DNA of 64,000 nucleotides. It comes from Clostridia bacterium UC5.1-1E11. Its GTDB lineage: Bacteria; Bacillota; Clostridia; Oscillospirales; Acutalibacteraceae. Every line of letters begins with the position of its first letter. Position 1 is the first letter of the stretch. Under the pieces are notes generated by a model. The model saw only the letters and a list, made by a program, of their open reading frames with translations, had not been told where the DNA came from and searched no databases. The translations under genes were made by a program, and so were the position numbers. Shown piece after piece: positions 17,282-26,880 of the stretch. The stretch lies in contig BCAA01000011.1 in NCBI GenBank assembly GCA_001305115.1, positions 39,151 to 103,150 of the forward strand, read 5' to 3'.

Positions 17282-18645
17282 TCACTTTACATATAAGCGC
17301 TTATTATGTTTTGTCATTTCACCGATTTTGATGATTGTATGCGGTTCCTTGTTATAGTACCGTGGACGGCTTTTTGTATTAATTTTGTTGGTAAAACGCC
17401 ATTTACCGCACTCAATCTGATGATGCCTGTCATAATGGCAATCGGCACGCTTGGTTTTATGATTGGAACAGGCGGAAGTACCGTCGCTTCGATTAATTTA
17501 GGAGAGAAAAATCCTGAACGGACGAACCAGTATTTTTCTTTTCTGCTCTATGTTGCGGCGGGAGCCGGTATTGTATTATCGTTCCTCGGCTTTCTTTTTT
17601 GTACGGTCCATTTCGATTTTCAGGGGGGCAGATCATGAACTGTTAAAGGATTGTATCTTAAATATGGACGGATTTTGTTCATTGGGCAGACGGTGTTTAT
17701 TTTGCAGAATGTTTTTCAAAGCCTTCTGATCACAGCGGAAAAACCTGTGCTCAGTTTGAAAATTTCGGTTGCCGCCGGTCTTACCAATGTTATATTCGAC
17801 TTTCTCTTTATCATTGTTTTTCACTGGGGATTGTCCGGCGAGGCGGTTGCTACCGTAATGGGGCAGTTTGTTGGCGGTATCCTTCCGCTCATTTACTTTT
17901 TAAGATCCAATACCAGCCTGCTTTGGTTGACGAAAACCGCTTTTTATGGGAAAACGCTTCTCCAAACCTGCATAAACGGTTCATCTGAAATGGTGACAAA
18001 TTTGTCCGCTTCGATTGTCCGTATTCTTTTTAACGTTCAACTTATGCGGACTGCCGGAGAAAATGGCGTTGCCGCGTGTGGTAGCATTATGTATGTCAAT
18101 TTTGTTTTCATGGGGGGATTTGTCGGATATTCGTTAGGGGGCGCCCCGATCATCAGTTACCATTTTGGCGCGGAAAACCATGCGGAACTTAAAAACCTGT
18201 TTCGCAAAAGTATTGCTCTGATGTGCGGAGCCGGAATCATATTGACTATGATTGCTGAATTGCTTGCGGAACCTCGGATCATGATATTTGCAAGTTATGA
18301 TGTGGAACTGTTCAATACGACCCGCCACGGATTTGTAATATACTCGCTGGTGTTTCTGCTCATGGGGTTCAATGTATGGGCTTCTGCTTTTTTACAGCGT
18401 TGAACAATGGCCTGATTTCTGCGACAATTTCTTCTTTGAGAACGCTTGTATTTCAGATTGTCCTGATATTCACACTTCCCGCCTTGTTGGAGATTGATGG
18501 AATTTGGCTCTCTGTTGTATTGGTGGAAGTCTTGTCCTTGGTTGTGACAATCAGTTTCTCTGTGACAAAGAGGAAAAATATCAATATGCGTAAAACCTTA
18601 AAACAAAATTTGAATTTATACAGCAACAGTTTTGAATTTTTATAA
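17282..18645 (+). pseudogene. MATE-family efflux transporter, broken into several frames
   Basis: Matches the MATE layout: FVGKTPFTALNLMMPVIMAIGTLGFMIGTGGSTVA with LGEKNPERTNQYFSFL in the first frame (to 17638), then LKYGRILFIGQTVFILQNVFQSLLITAEKP through GGAPIISYHFGAENHAELKNLF (to 18403), then NGLISATISSLRTLVFQIVLIF to 18645. At least two frameshifts (near 17620 and 18400), and the very N-terminus is also poorly conserved. The family exports cationic drugs with Na+ or H+. It is probably inactive. A polyamine-acetyltransferase-like gene follows, recalling multidrug transporter and BltD pairs of Bacillus. Confidence 0.8.
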
Positions 18646-18658
18646 GAGAGGAAATAAT

Positions 18659-19135
18659 ATGGATTTAAGTGTTCACAAACGATTGCATTTTGAGTTGGTA
18701 AATGACGAAAACCGTAAAGAAGTGGAGGGCTTGACTGTCTTTTCTGAACAGGCTGGTTTTATTGAAAGTGTAAACGAGTGCTTGCAGGAAGCAGACGAAT
18801 TAGAACTATGGCGGCCTGTTGGTATTTATGATAGCGACACCCTGATTGGCTTCGCCATGTACGGCTATTTTCCAGAACCAACTCCGGGGCAACTATGGCT
18901 GGATCGGCTTCTGATTGATAAAAAATATCAAGGAAAAGGATATGGAAAACAGGCGGTATTTTCCCTACTGGACAGACTGCACGCAGAGTATCAAAGCGAT
19001 ACTGTATATCTTAGTGTGTATGAAAACAATCCCCATGCAATCCGGCTTTATCAGCAGATCGGCTTTCGCTTCAACGGGAAGTACGATACCAAAGGAGAAC
19101 ATATCATGGAATATCACTTCAAAGAACACATATAA
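18659..19135 (+). CDS. GNAT acetyltransferase, spermine/spermidine (BltD/PaiA-like) type
   Basis: An intact 158-residue protein with ELVNDENRKEVEGLTVFSEQAGFIESVNECLQEADE, LWLDRLLIDKKYQGKGYGKQAVFSLLDRL (the acetyl-CoA loop QGKGYG) and YENNPHAIRLYQQIGFRFNGK, the usual order of polyamine acetyltransferases. ATG 18659 follows AAGAGAGGAAA. It starts 13 bp after the MATE relic, so the two were one unit. It is the only clearly intact gene of element B. Substrate assignment rests on family resemblance. Confidence 0.8.
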   Translation: MDLSVHKRLHFELVNDENRKEVEGLTVFSEQAGFIESVNECLQEADELELWRPVGIYDSDTLIGFAMYGYFPEPTPGQLWLDRLLIDKKYQGKGYGKQAVFSLLDRLHAEYQSDTVYLSVYENNPHAIRLYQQIGFRFNGKYDTKGEHIMEYHFKEHI

Positions 19136-19813
19136 TCAATTTTTTTCACCAGATAAACATTAACTCAGACGGAAAAAACACAATCTTCCCCTCTATCAAA
19201 GGTGCACAATAAAATTGTGTTTCAAACGACGATAGAGGTTTAGAGCGGGATTGCGGCTTGCAGCGTATTAGAGGAAGAATGTAAATACATAGAAAATAAT
19301 CTCCATTATTGACGGCTAAAATGTACGGACATAGCAAACCCTGTCGGGGCCGTCAATGATCGAGATTAAACAGCGCACTTCGTGCGCCGCCATTGACTAT
19401 TCCGCCCGGCCTTGCTTTGCGGTTATCAAGGCGGGCAAGCCCAAGGGTGCTTGCCCGTCTCTTCGGATTTTGGGCGAGGGCTATTGTTGAATTGCGTCCC
19501 ACGGTGCGATTGATTTTCGCCGGGGGCGGAAATCTCCCTTCATGTCGTTTGGGAGCGTGAGCGCTCCCAGGCAGTGGTCGAAATTGCTCTCAATTCGAGA
19601 TCGATTTTCGACGGAAACTGACATCAATTTGAAGAAAGTTTTGATCATGGCCCGTTTGTGGCTTGAAACCCTTACAATTCCTCAGTTTTTCCTTTACTAT
19701 TTTGATGCTAAGAAAGCAGGTTGCCCCAAATAAGTCATCGAAACATTCACATATTTGTAAATGTTTCGCCCGTGAAATCATCCTAAATACGCTCCCCTAT
19801 ACTTAAATTTGCC
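19136..19813. other. right end of element B, no gene supported
   Basis: It holds hairpins CGGGCAAGC/GCTTGCCCG near 19430-19458 and TGGGAGC/GCTCCCA near 19548-19570, and GC-rich stretches resembling non-coding backbone of clostridial conjugative elements. No open frame has a convincing start or family match. It ends at the core at 19814. Confidence 0.4.
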
Positions 19814-19826
19814 GAGTGGGAATAAG
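19814..19826 (+). other. attachment core between elements B and C
   Basis: GAGTGGGAATAAG differs from the guaA copy at one position. It is followed, as after 1260, by an element left end with the same repressor-terminator hairpin. Confidence 0.7.
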
Positions 19827-19988
19827 AAAAAGTGGATATGAGAGCCCGCAAGCCCTTGAAAACACTGACTTTCTGATTTACAGATTCCCCATTTGATCGC
19901 ACTCGCCAAATCCCGATTTATTGAGTTTGAAAAGAAAAATCGGGTTGTTTGCGAGTAGCCTCAAAATCCTCGTATTTTGCTCATAGAG

Positions 19989-20030
19989 AAAAAGTCTAAC
20001 TGATTTTTGCTGATCAGTTAGACCTTTTTT
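19989..20030 (-). terminator. terminator of element C regulator relic
   Basis: Arms AAAAAGTCTAACTGA (19989-20003) and the mirror at 20014-20030, ending CTTTTTT. Homologous to 1442-1485, with one compensatory base-pair change, so the structure has been under selection. Confidence 0.8.
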
Positions 20031-20087
20031 ATTTTGTTATCGTTTATCTGAATTTTTGATTTTGCGCAACAAACAGCCTCTCCCGTG

Positions 20088-20592
20088 GCCTACAAGTGAG
20101 AAGGTCAGAAAAGTCCCTCCGGCGGCACTTTGGCGTGGATCTGGGTGCTATTGTACTCCGGGTAGTGGTAACGCTAGCGGTCGTACTTCTCCTGGGAGAT
20201 CTCCCCGGCTTCCAATTTGGCCGCCTGTTCCCGTCAGGCCCAGAGCATTTCGTGAGGCCGGGCAGCGTCCTTGTTTTTGCGGGAATCCGCCTACAAGGAA
20301 AGCTCATCGTCCTGCTCCGTGACCTTCAGACCGTAGTTGTTCTCCAGGGTGAGGGTGTACATGGGACCCACATAGGAGTCTATGTCCAGGACAGAGAGTG
20401 CATGTGGGGTGACATGTCCAGTACCTGAGCCATAGCTGCGGTAAGATCCGCCTTAGGGACTCTTGATCCTGTTTCATGCTGTGCTAGGTGCACATCAGCG
20501 GACTTCTCCGAGAAGCCCAGCGCCGTACCGAGATATTTCTGTGTCATCTCCCGCAGGAGACGGAAAAAGTGGATTCCTTCGCCAATCGCCAT
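20088..20592 (-). pseudogene. decayed XRE regulator of element C
   Basis: The N-terminal 70 codons are open and closely match the element A repressor (MAIGEGIHFFRLLREMTQKYLG, GFSEKSADVHLAQHETGSRVPKADL). The C-terminal part is in other frames (remnants of QAAKLEAGEISREEYDRWRYRYPE near 20160-20240). GGGAG lies upstream of ATG 20592 as in element A. Non-functional beyond the HTH. Confidence 0.8.
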
Positions 20593-20634
20593 ACATCCAG
20601 CTCCCATCTATGCTTGTCGTTATAAAAAGCGTAG

Positions 20635-21010
20635 CAGAAATGGCAAACAAATTGAACGTGGAATGGGGCAAGTAAAATTTTAGCAAAGAATTTGGACAAG
20701 CACAACCATTGGAGAAATAAGACCGTGGCTTTCCGGGTCTCCCTAGAGAAGGATGCACAAATCGAAATGGCGGTCAAACTTACCAGCTTACCTAGCGGGA
20801 CTACATCATCCATCGACTGCTGTGCCGGAATGTGGTGGTGCAGGGCAATCCCAGGGTTTACAAGGCGCTGCGGGATCAGCTGGCCGTAGTGCTGAACGAG
20901 CTGTGCCGGATTGAGGCCGGACAGGGTGTGAATGACGAGCTGCTGGACACCATACAGATGATTGCAACCATTCTAAACGGAATGCAGGAGGACTTTGCCT
21001 ATGACCGATG
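20635..21010 (+). pseudogene. integrase tail joined to frameshifted ribbon-helix-helix gene, element C
   Basis: 20641-20661 (EMANKLN) is the last part of the integrase seen at 3667-3690. Everything between the repressor 5' end and this tail is deleted. Then 20677-21010 is a copy of the 3716 gene: LDKHNHWRNKTVAFRVSLEKDAQIE in one frame, RDYIIHRLLCRNVVVQGNPRVYKALRDQLAVVLNEL in the next, broken near 20800. The deletion explains why element C cannot excise by itself. Confidence 0.8.
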
Positions 21011-22137
21011 AAAAAATGGCCGCCCATGGCGCAGATGATGGACAGTCAATCTTTCAAATTTCCAGGACTACTATACCAGGCCTAGAGGGAAAAAGTAATT
21101 CTCTGAAAAATGATTTGGAAGAACTTTACTGCAAAATGCACCGCATAAGTGACCCGGCCTACCTCCACACTGTGACACTGGACGAGTTGATAGGCAATGT
21201 GTTCCAGGCCAATCCGCAATGATTGAAAACCTGCTCTACGCTGGAGCATACATCCTTGCTGGAACGCTCAAAATTGGCAAGTCCTTCCTGGTAGCGCAGA
21301 TGGCACACCATGTCAGTACCGGACAAAATCTGTGGAGCTATAAGGTCCACCAGGGGACGGTGCTCTACCTTGTGCTGGAGGATGATGAGAGCCGTTTGCA
21401 GCGCCAGATGTTTCGGATATTCGGGGTGAAGGGGGCCCGTTCCCTCCTTTTCGCCACCAGCGTCAGAATGGCCGGCAGCGGTCTGGATGAACAGATGGAA
21501 AAGTTTGTCCGGGAACACAGTGACCCCAAGCTCATTATCGTGGACACTCTGCAAAAAGTCCGAGAGACGGTGAGCGACAGTTACAGCTATTCCAGTGACT
21601 ATGAAATGATTAGTAAGCTGAAACAATTTGCGGTATGGCGTCTGTGTCCTGATCGTCCGCCACACCAGAAAGCAGCATGCGGGAGACAGCTTCGAGATGA
21701 TTTCCGGCACGACAGGACTGCTTGGATGTGCGGATGGTGTACTCCTCATGTAGAAGGAGAAGCGGATAGATAGCAAGGCTACACTGGAGGTGGTAGGTAG
21801 AGACCAGTCGAATCAATGGTTGTATTTGAGTAAGGATCAAGAGAGCCTATTTTGGAGCTTTGATCATGTAGAAAATGAGCTTTGGAAGCAGCCCCCGGCC
21901 CCGGTCCTGGAAGTTGTGTCGAAGATCGTGTCCGCTGAAAACCGGGAATGGGAAGGAAGTTCCACCGAGCTATCCGAGACCCTGCATCTGTACATGGCAA
22001 TGAACCGGCCCACCAAACACCTGAATGTGAATGCCAGCCACCTGCTGGAAGAATATCCGGTGAAGTTCGAAAACAAAACCAAACGCGCCGGACGGCGTAT
22101 CCGGTTGACCTACGTGGTGTTAGAAGCACTCGCGTAA
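21001..22137 (+). pseudogene. decayed RepA-like AAA ATPase of element C
   Basis: Collinear with the element A ATPase but in three frames: 21001-21222 (MTDEKMAAHGADDGQSIFQI, SDPAYLHTVTLDEL), 21219-21640 (Walker A GTLKIGKSFLVAQMAHHV, Walker B LIIVDTLQKVRET, YSYSSDYEMISKLKQFA), a shifted stretch to a TAG near 21750, then 21790-22137 (VGRDQSNQWLYLSKDQE, PTKHLNVNASHLLEEYPVKFENKTKRAGRRIRLTYV). Multiple lesions; no product expected. Confidence 0.85.
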
Positions 22138-22784
22138 AACGCAACGGTCGTGGAAAGAAAAGGTATTTTGTCACCCCATCTTCCGAGGGGAGCCCTGTTT
22201 TAGGGCATACCACATAAACATAGGGGTGTCGCAATTCACAACACTCTATGCCTCGAAACGGGGCATGGGTACGGACTAACAAAAGCGTTCGCAGAATTTG
22301 CAGCCATACGATTGGAATTCTGTGTTCAAAAGGGAGAGGGGGAACGCTGCCCTCAACAAGCAGATGGCAGGCAATGCGAGTGTGTATATTGGTTAGCCGC
22401 ATTTGTCTATTAGGTATAGGCAAATGCATGTCATAATGGTCTTGATAATAATCTGACTTACTTGCCTGTATAGGCAAATTCAGCTAATAACCATGAAAAC
22501 TCGCATTGCTTGCTACAATATGCTGCAAATCTAATAAAGTATCAAACCCTTGGAACGGTATAATTTCTAAATATGCATAGATATTGAAAAACTACCTCAT
22601 AAGGCGGTAAGTGTTCTAAACCCATAAATCCAAGTACCAATACTTCCTCTGTATCGTACATTGTGTTTAAAAAATTTATAAAAAATTTTTTCAAGAAAGT
22701 AGTTGTATATTTTTCTTCACTCAGTTATCATATAAATACTAATTTATAATTTTATTCTTTATTTTACTAGGGGGATATAAGAAT
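22138..22784. other. junction between element C relic and accessory cluster
   Basis: No gene supported. An inverted repeat GCATTTG/CAAATGC spans 22399-22427, and TATAGGCAAAT occurs twice (about 22415 and 22470). The last 250 bp are very AT-rich and hold the promoter of the TetR gene. No fourth GAGTGGGA core was found here. Confidence 0.4.
22703..22731 (+). promoter_or_regulatory. promoter of the TetR-family gene
   Basis: TTGTAT (22703-22708) and TATCAT (22726-22731) with a 17-bp spacer in an AT-rich stretch 54 bp before the start codon. Confidence 0.5.
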
Positions 22785-23426
22785 ATGGCACGAAAAGCCT
22801 ATTCTGAGCAGGAGCGAGAACAGGTACGGGAAGCCCTGCTGACCACCGTGATCCAGTGCATTGTGGACCGGGGGCTGATTCACAGCAGTATTGATATCCT
22901 GTGTAGGAAAGTGGGTATATCCAAGACCTTTTTCTACACCTTCTTTTCCTCCAAAGAAGAACTGGTACTACAGGCACTTCGGTATCAGCAGCCAAAGCTG
23001 TTGCGATATGCCCAACAGCTGATGGACGATTCCTCGCTCAGTTGGCGGGCGGGCGTCAGGACCTTTTTGGAGACTTGCGTTTACGGTGAGAAAAGAGGCA
23101 TCGCCGTGTTATCCATTGAGGAAGAACAGGAGGTTTACCGCTGTCTCTCCCAGGAAAATTTCCAAACCTTCCGCGAGGACCAGATCAAATTGTTTTGCAG
23201 CCTGCTGGTGATTTTCGGCTTTCCCATGGGAAGCATTGATCCACGGCTGTTCGGCAATCTGGCCCTATCCATGATGATGATTTACAAGGCGATTCCTAAT
23301 ACGATCCCTTTTCTGTTTCCAGAGGCAGCAGAGGATATGGTGGAGTTTCAGATCAACGCTCTACTGGATGAGATGCAGAGGACGAAAGAAACAATGGATA
23401 GAGTGAAAGAAAATGTACAGAAATAA
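22785..23426 (+). CDS. TetR/AcrR-family transcriptional regulator
   Basis: 213 residues. The N-terminal HTH is ALLTTVIQCIVDRGLIHSSIDILCRKVGISKTFFYTFFSSKEELVLQAL (about 18-66), followed by an all-helical ligand-binding domain. ATG 22785 follows TAGGGGGATATAAGA. It is the first gene of the accessory cluster, 175 bp before the zinc-ribbon gene. Whether it controls the cluster is unknown, and no clear operator palindrome was noticed. Confidence 0.88.
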   Translation: MARKAYSEQEREQVREALLTTVIQCIVDRGLIHSSIDILCRKVGISKTFFYTFFSSKEELVLQALRYQQPKLLRYAQQLMDDSSLSWRAGVRTFLETCVYGEKRGIAVLSIEEEQEVYRCLSQENFQTFREDQIKLFCSLLVIFGFPMGSIDPRLFGNLALSMMMIYKAIPNTIPFLFPEAAEDMVEFQINALLDEMQRTKETMDRVKENVQK

Positions 23427-23600
23427 ACGGCGATTCCCTGGAAGGGCACAAAACAATCAGATACTTGCAACCGCTGAGCTAGGCCGGTTCCCGATAACCG
23501 GCCACTGGTTCTGTGCGGCCTTTTCACGCCCTGCGCCAGCCTGTCTAATTGACAGTGTGCCGCGGGGAGTTTTTCTATTTTCTGAAAGGAGCCAAAGTGC

Positions 23601-24716
23601 ATGAGTTTGAAATACACTTGCCCTATCTGTGGGACGCCCCTGGGCTATGAGGGGTTGTGCTGGAAATGTAAGTCTGAGCAGGAGCGGAAAGCGGTACTGT
23701 CCTGGGCATCGGAACAGATTAAAGAAAAGCAGGACGGTCTAATCCGGAATATCCAACGGCTAGCGGATATGGAGGACCCAGAGTTCACAGACTTCTGGCA
23801 TCTGCTCGGCTATCGAGATGCCATCACGCCGGAGATCCAGCGGGAAGCTTTGGCCGAAAAAGTATTCTATCCCTGTGAGCTCTACTACCACGCTCCGGGG
23901 GATGTGCGGGATGGGTTGATCGCCACAATACGGGAAACCAAGGACCCCGGCGAGGCGGGCAATCTCATGATGTGTCTGGCCATACAGGGGGACGACAGAG
24001 CGCTGGAAACCCTGTTGGAACTGGAGCAAAATCCAAGACCGTGGCAGAGAAAACTCTATGTGGGCCCGTCTGTCTACGCCCAGTGCGGCGGCTGGACCTT
24101 TGACAAGGAGGGCCGCCGGACGCAGCTCAACTTCGATACCTGTTACCCCATGGTCAAGGGAACGCCTGGTGAGGAGTCTCCCGTCCGCATCGGCCGGTTG
24201 CGGGAGGATACCTGCCCTCACTGCGGCGGTTGGATGGTAGATATGCTGGTGCTGGATGGCCAGGATGAGCGACTAAAGTTTCTGGGCCTGGACGGTATCA
24301 TGACTGCCACCTGTTGCCCCAACTGCGTGGGATTTCTGAAGGGACCCGCGTTCAACCGCTTTACCCCGGACGGCGGCGTGGAGGTTTTCCCTTCAGAACT
24401 CTTTGACGGAGGGGATAAGATGAAATGCTATATCCAGCCTGAGGACTATCAGAAACTCACTGGAAATCCGTTCGTGTTGGGCAAGACAGACGTTCCCTTG
24501 TTCTACGGCGCCGCCTGTGAAGATGTAAATACAGTGGGCGGTTTCGCCAACTGGGTGCAGGACTGGGAGTATGTTACTTGCCCCCGCTGCAGAAAGCCCA
24601 TGAAGTATCTGGCTCAGATCCAGTGGGATACAGTGTTTGACGGTGCAGAGGGAACACTCTATATCGAATTCTGTCCGGACTGCCACATCGTATCTATGCA
24701 GCACCAGCAGACCTGA
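23601..24716 (+). CDS. multi-zinc-ribbon protein of unknown function (possibly DUF1963-like)
   Basis: 371 residues with at least four CxxC knuckles: CPIC and CWKC at the N-terminus, CPHCGGWMVD (about 208), CCPNC (about 236) and CPRC/CPDC at the C-terminus. The middle part resembles the YwqG/DUF1963 beta-rich fold, but I cannot assign it firmly. ATG 23601 follows AAAGGAG. No signal peptide or membrane segment. It opens a run of co-directional accessory genes with small gaps, suggesting a shared role. Confidence 0.7.
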   Translation: MSLKYTCPICGTPLGYEGLCWKCKSEQERKAVLSWASEQIKEKQDGLIRNIQRLADMEDPEFTDFWHLLGYRDAITPEIQREALAEKVFYPCELYYHAPGDVRDGLIATIRETKDPGEAGNLMMCLAIQGDDRALETLLELEQNPRPWQRKLYVGPSVYAQCGGWTFDKEGRRTQLNFDTCYPMVKGTPGEESPVRIGRLREDTCPHCGGWMVDMLVLDGQDERLKFLGLDGIMTATCCPNCVGFLKGPAFNRFTPDGGVEVFPSELFDGGDKMKCYIQPEDYQKLTGNPFVLGKTDVPLFYGAACEDVNTVGGFANWVQDWEYVTCPRCRKPMKYLAQIQWDTVFDGAEGTLYIEFCPDCHIVSMQHQQT

Positions 24717-24730
24717 GAGGTGATCGAGTT

Positions 24731-26130
24731 ATGAGTTTGCCAAAGCGTGATGGCGTAAATGGCCGTTATTATTTGATCCATAAGCCGGACACCGATCTCG
24801 AGGTATTGGAGCACGCGGACCAGTGTATTCAGGACATTCTGGATGGGACTGCCCGTGAAACCATTCCGACTATCCGGTGGTAGTGCGGAGCAAGGGCGGA
24901 ACCCCGTTTCTCCCTAGCCAGATCCTGGACCGCTTTCTTTTCCGGTTGCCACTGAAGGGATTTCCTTATAAGGAAGCCGTCACCTTCTGCGACGCTCTGC
25001 GTCGGCTGGTGGGCTGGCAGCAAATCTGCTACCACTTGACACAGTACATTGAAACGCAGGTGCAGGGGCGATACTTTATAGTTGGAGAAAAAGAGGATTT
25101 TTTTATGGCCTATCCGTCCTGCGTGGTTTCCCCGGAGTTGCGACAAGGGGAGGTGGATGAACTTTTGCTCCGTTTCACCTGTTATGTGGCGGTTTGCTGC
25201 ACTGTATATGGGGCCAGCTATGAAAGCGTGACAACGGAACACTATTTTAGCCTTGTGTCACAGCTCCGCCCTGATATGGTGAAGAAACTGAAAAACAATG
25301 GGACCGGCAACCTGCCCAAAGACATCCAGCGCCGCAAAACGGAGCATCTCACCGCTTCGGCCAACGACGCCTTCGCCACCATCCGCATCACCGCCAAGGA
25401 CAACACGCTGGAGTGCTATGGGGAGGCGCTGGACTATCTGTGCGAGGTGCTGGAACAGACAGAGTTCCCCCGCAGTTATTCGGTGGAATTCCGGGGACCA
25501 GAGAAGATTTACCTACCCATTCAGGGGCTTCCCAAGAAGGGGATCAACCAGCTATTTGCCCGAGCAGTGCAGTACCCAGAATTGCACACAAGCATAGAGC
25601 GGTATGCGCGGCTGGCCATGAGGGAATTTGAGTGGTATAACAATCTGTCCGATGAGCAATGCGCCATGCCGGGAACCTTTGCCGTGTTCGCCTTGGGGTT
25701 GGAGGGGCCTGCGTGGTGGCCGCTGGTGTGCGACTATCTCGACCTGTGTGATGATGAACACTCCTCTTTGCAGGAGAAATTTCTTCATGCGCTGTTTAAA
25801 AAGTACTGCTTTACCGATCGGTCAATGCCAGTGCTGTTCCACGGTGTCCAATCCATGCAGGAGCTGAAACCCGCTAAGGAGTTTCGCGCCCTGATCGCCA
25901 ATGAGGGGAGCCTGGACGCCCTGTTGGATGCCAAAGCTCATCTGGAGGATTATCTGCCAGCGAAAGAAAAACGGGATAAAAAAGCATGGGACTATCTCTG
26001 GCAAGGGGTGCTTTGGGCCATCTGGGGGAAGGCTGCGGAGAACGGCGGCAGTAAGGTCATTAAGACGGCCCCGGAGAAATGGAAGGAGAGGTATACAGAG
26101 ATTTTTCAACCCATCGCAAATAAGAAATGA
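24731..26130 (+). CDS. uncharacterised 466-residue protein, frameshifted near its start
   Basis: ATG 24731 (after GAGAGGTGA) gives MSLPKRDGVNGRYYLIHKPDTDLEVLEHADQ and stops at 24883. The next frame continues without an own Shine-Dalgarno sequence as DYPVVVRSKGGTPFLPSQILDRFLFRLPLKG to 26130. One base missing in the GAAACC stretch near 24858 explains the break. The body is helical and acidic, with FAVFALGLEGPAWWPLVCDYLDLCDDEHS near the C-terminal third. It might belong to a DUF6138-like family (weak recollection). No catalytic motif seen. Confidence 0.65.
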
Positions 26131-26157
26131 TGTGTGTTTAGGCGAAAGGGGATTTTT

Positions 26158-26880
26158 ATGGGTTATGACGTGAGTTTTCATCCTATTTCTCAAAGTGAAA
26201 TGGACGAGTGGTACTTTACGCCACTGAATTGGGTCAAGTTGGGTCAGGAAGAAAAGGTTCTGAAACTGGCCAATAGGTACGGTATGGAGCCGTTCTATGC
26301 CCAAAAGTATTTCGATACACTGCGGGTGGGCGCTGATACCGGAGAGGATGAATTGTTCGACAAGAGCCATGGGTTTTATCTTGCTGTGATTCAGGGCTTT
26401 TTTCGCACCTACTACTATACCAGGGGGAGTGCCTTTTCTTTCTTAGCAGAGCAGAAACCGGAATATGGGCGGTACTTTACTCCCTGGGAACAACTCACTC
26501 CTTACTCCTTCCCAAATCCGGCAGAAAACCGGATTGTGGAGAATTATTGCTCCGGGGTATACCTATCCTCAGAGCAGGTGGCGCAACTTCTCCGGAACAT
26601 GGAGGAAAACCCGCAGGTCCACGCGGATTTGGAATCGCTGTGGAGCTGTGGACAACTTGCGGTTTTGAAAAAGGCACTGACGGTAGCGCGGAAGCTGGGA
26701 TGCGGTCTGTTAGAGGCCACCGAGGTAGTAGAGCCAAATCCCATCCGACCCAATGAGAGTGAGAGTTATTCCAATCTGTATCATTGCGACCGAGACGGCA
26801 TTTTTCTCTACATCGACACCGTAGTACAACAGATCAAAGATGCAATGGCTATCAATGACCAAGAAAGCAAATGGCAGTAG
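26158..26880 (+). CDS. uncharacterised protein of the accessory cluster
   Basis: 240 residues starting MGYDVSFHPISQSEMDEWYFTPL. Predicted soluble, rich in aromatic residues, with AVIQGFFRTYYYTRGSAFSFL. ATG 26158 follows GAAAGGGG. It begins 28 bp after the preceding gene. The MGYDVSFHPI opening recalls proteins found in bacterial immunity and polymorphic-toxin neighbourhoods, but I cannot name the family. Function unknown. Confidence 0.65.
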   Translation: MGYDVSFHPISQSEMDEWYFTPLNWVKLGQEEKVLKLANRYGMEPFYAQKYFDTLRVGADTGEDELFDKSHGFYLAVIQGFFRTYYYTRGSAFSFLAEQKPEYGRYFTPWEQLTPYSFPNPAENRIVENYCSGVYLSSEQVAQLLRNMEENPQVHADLESLWSCGQLAVLKKALTVARKLGCGLLEATEVVEPNPIRPNESESYSNLYHCDRDGIFLYIDTVVQQIKDAMAINDQESKWQ

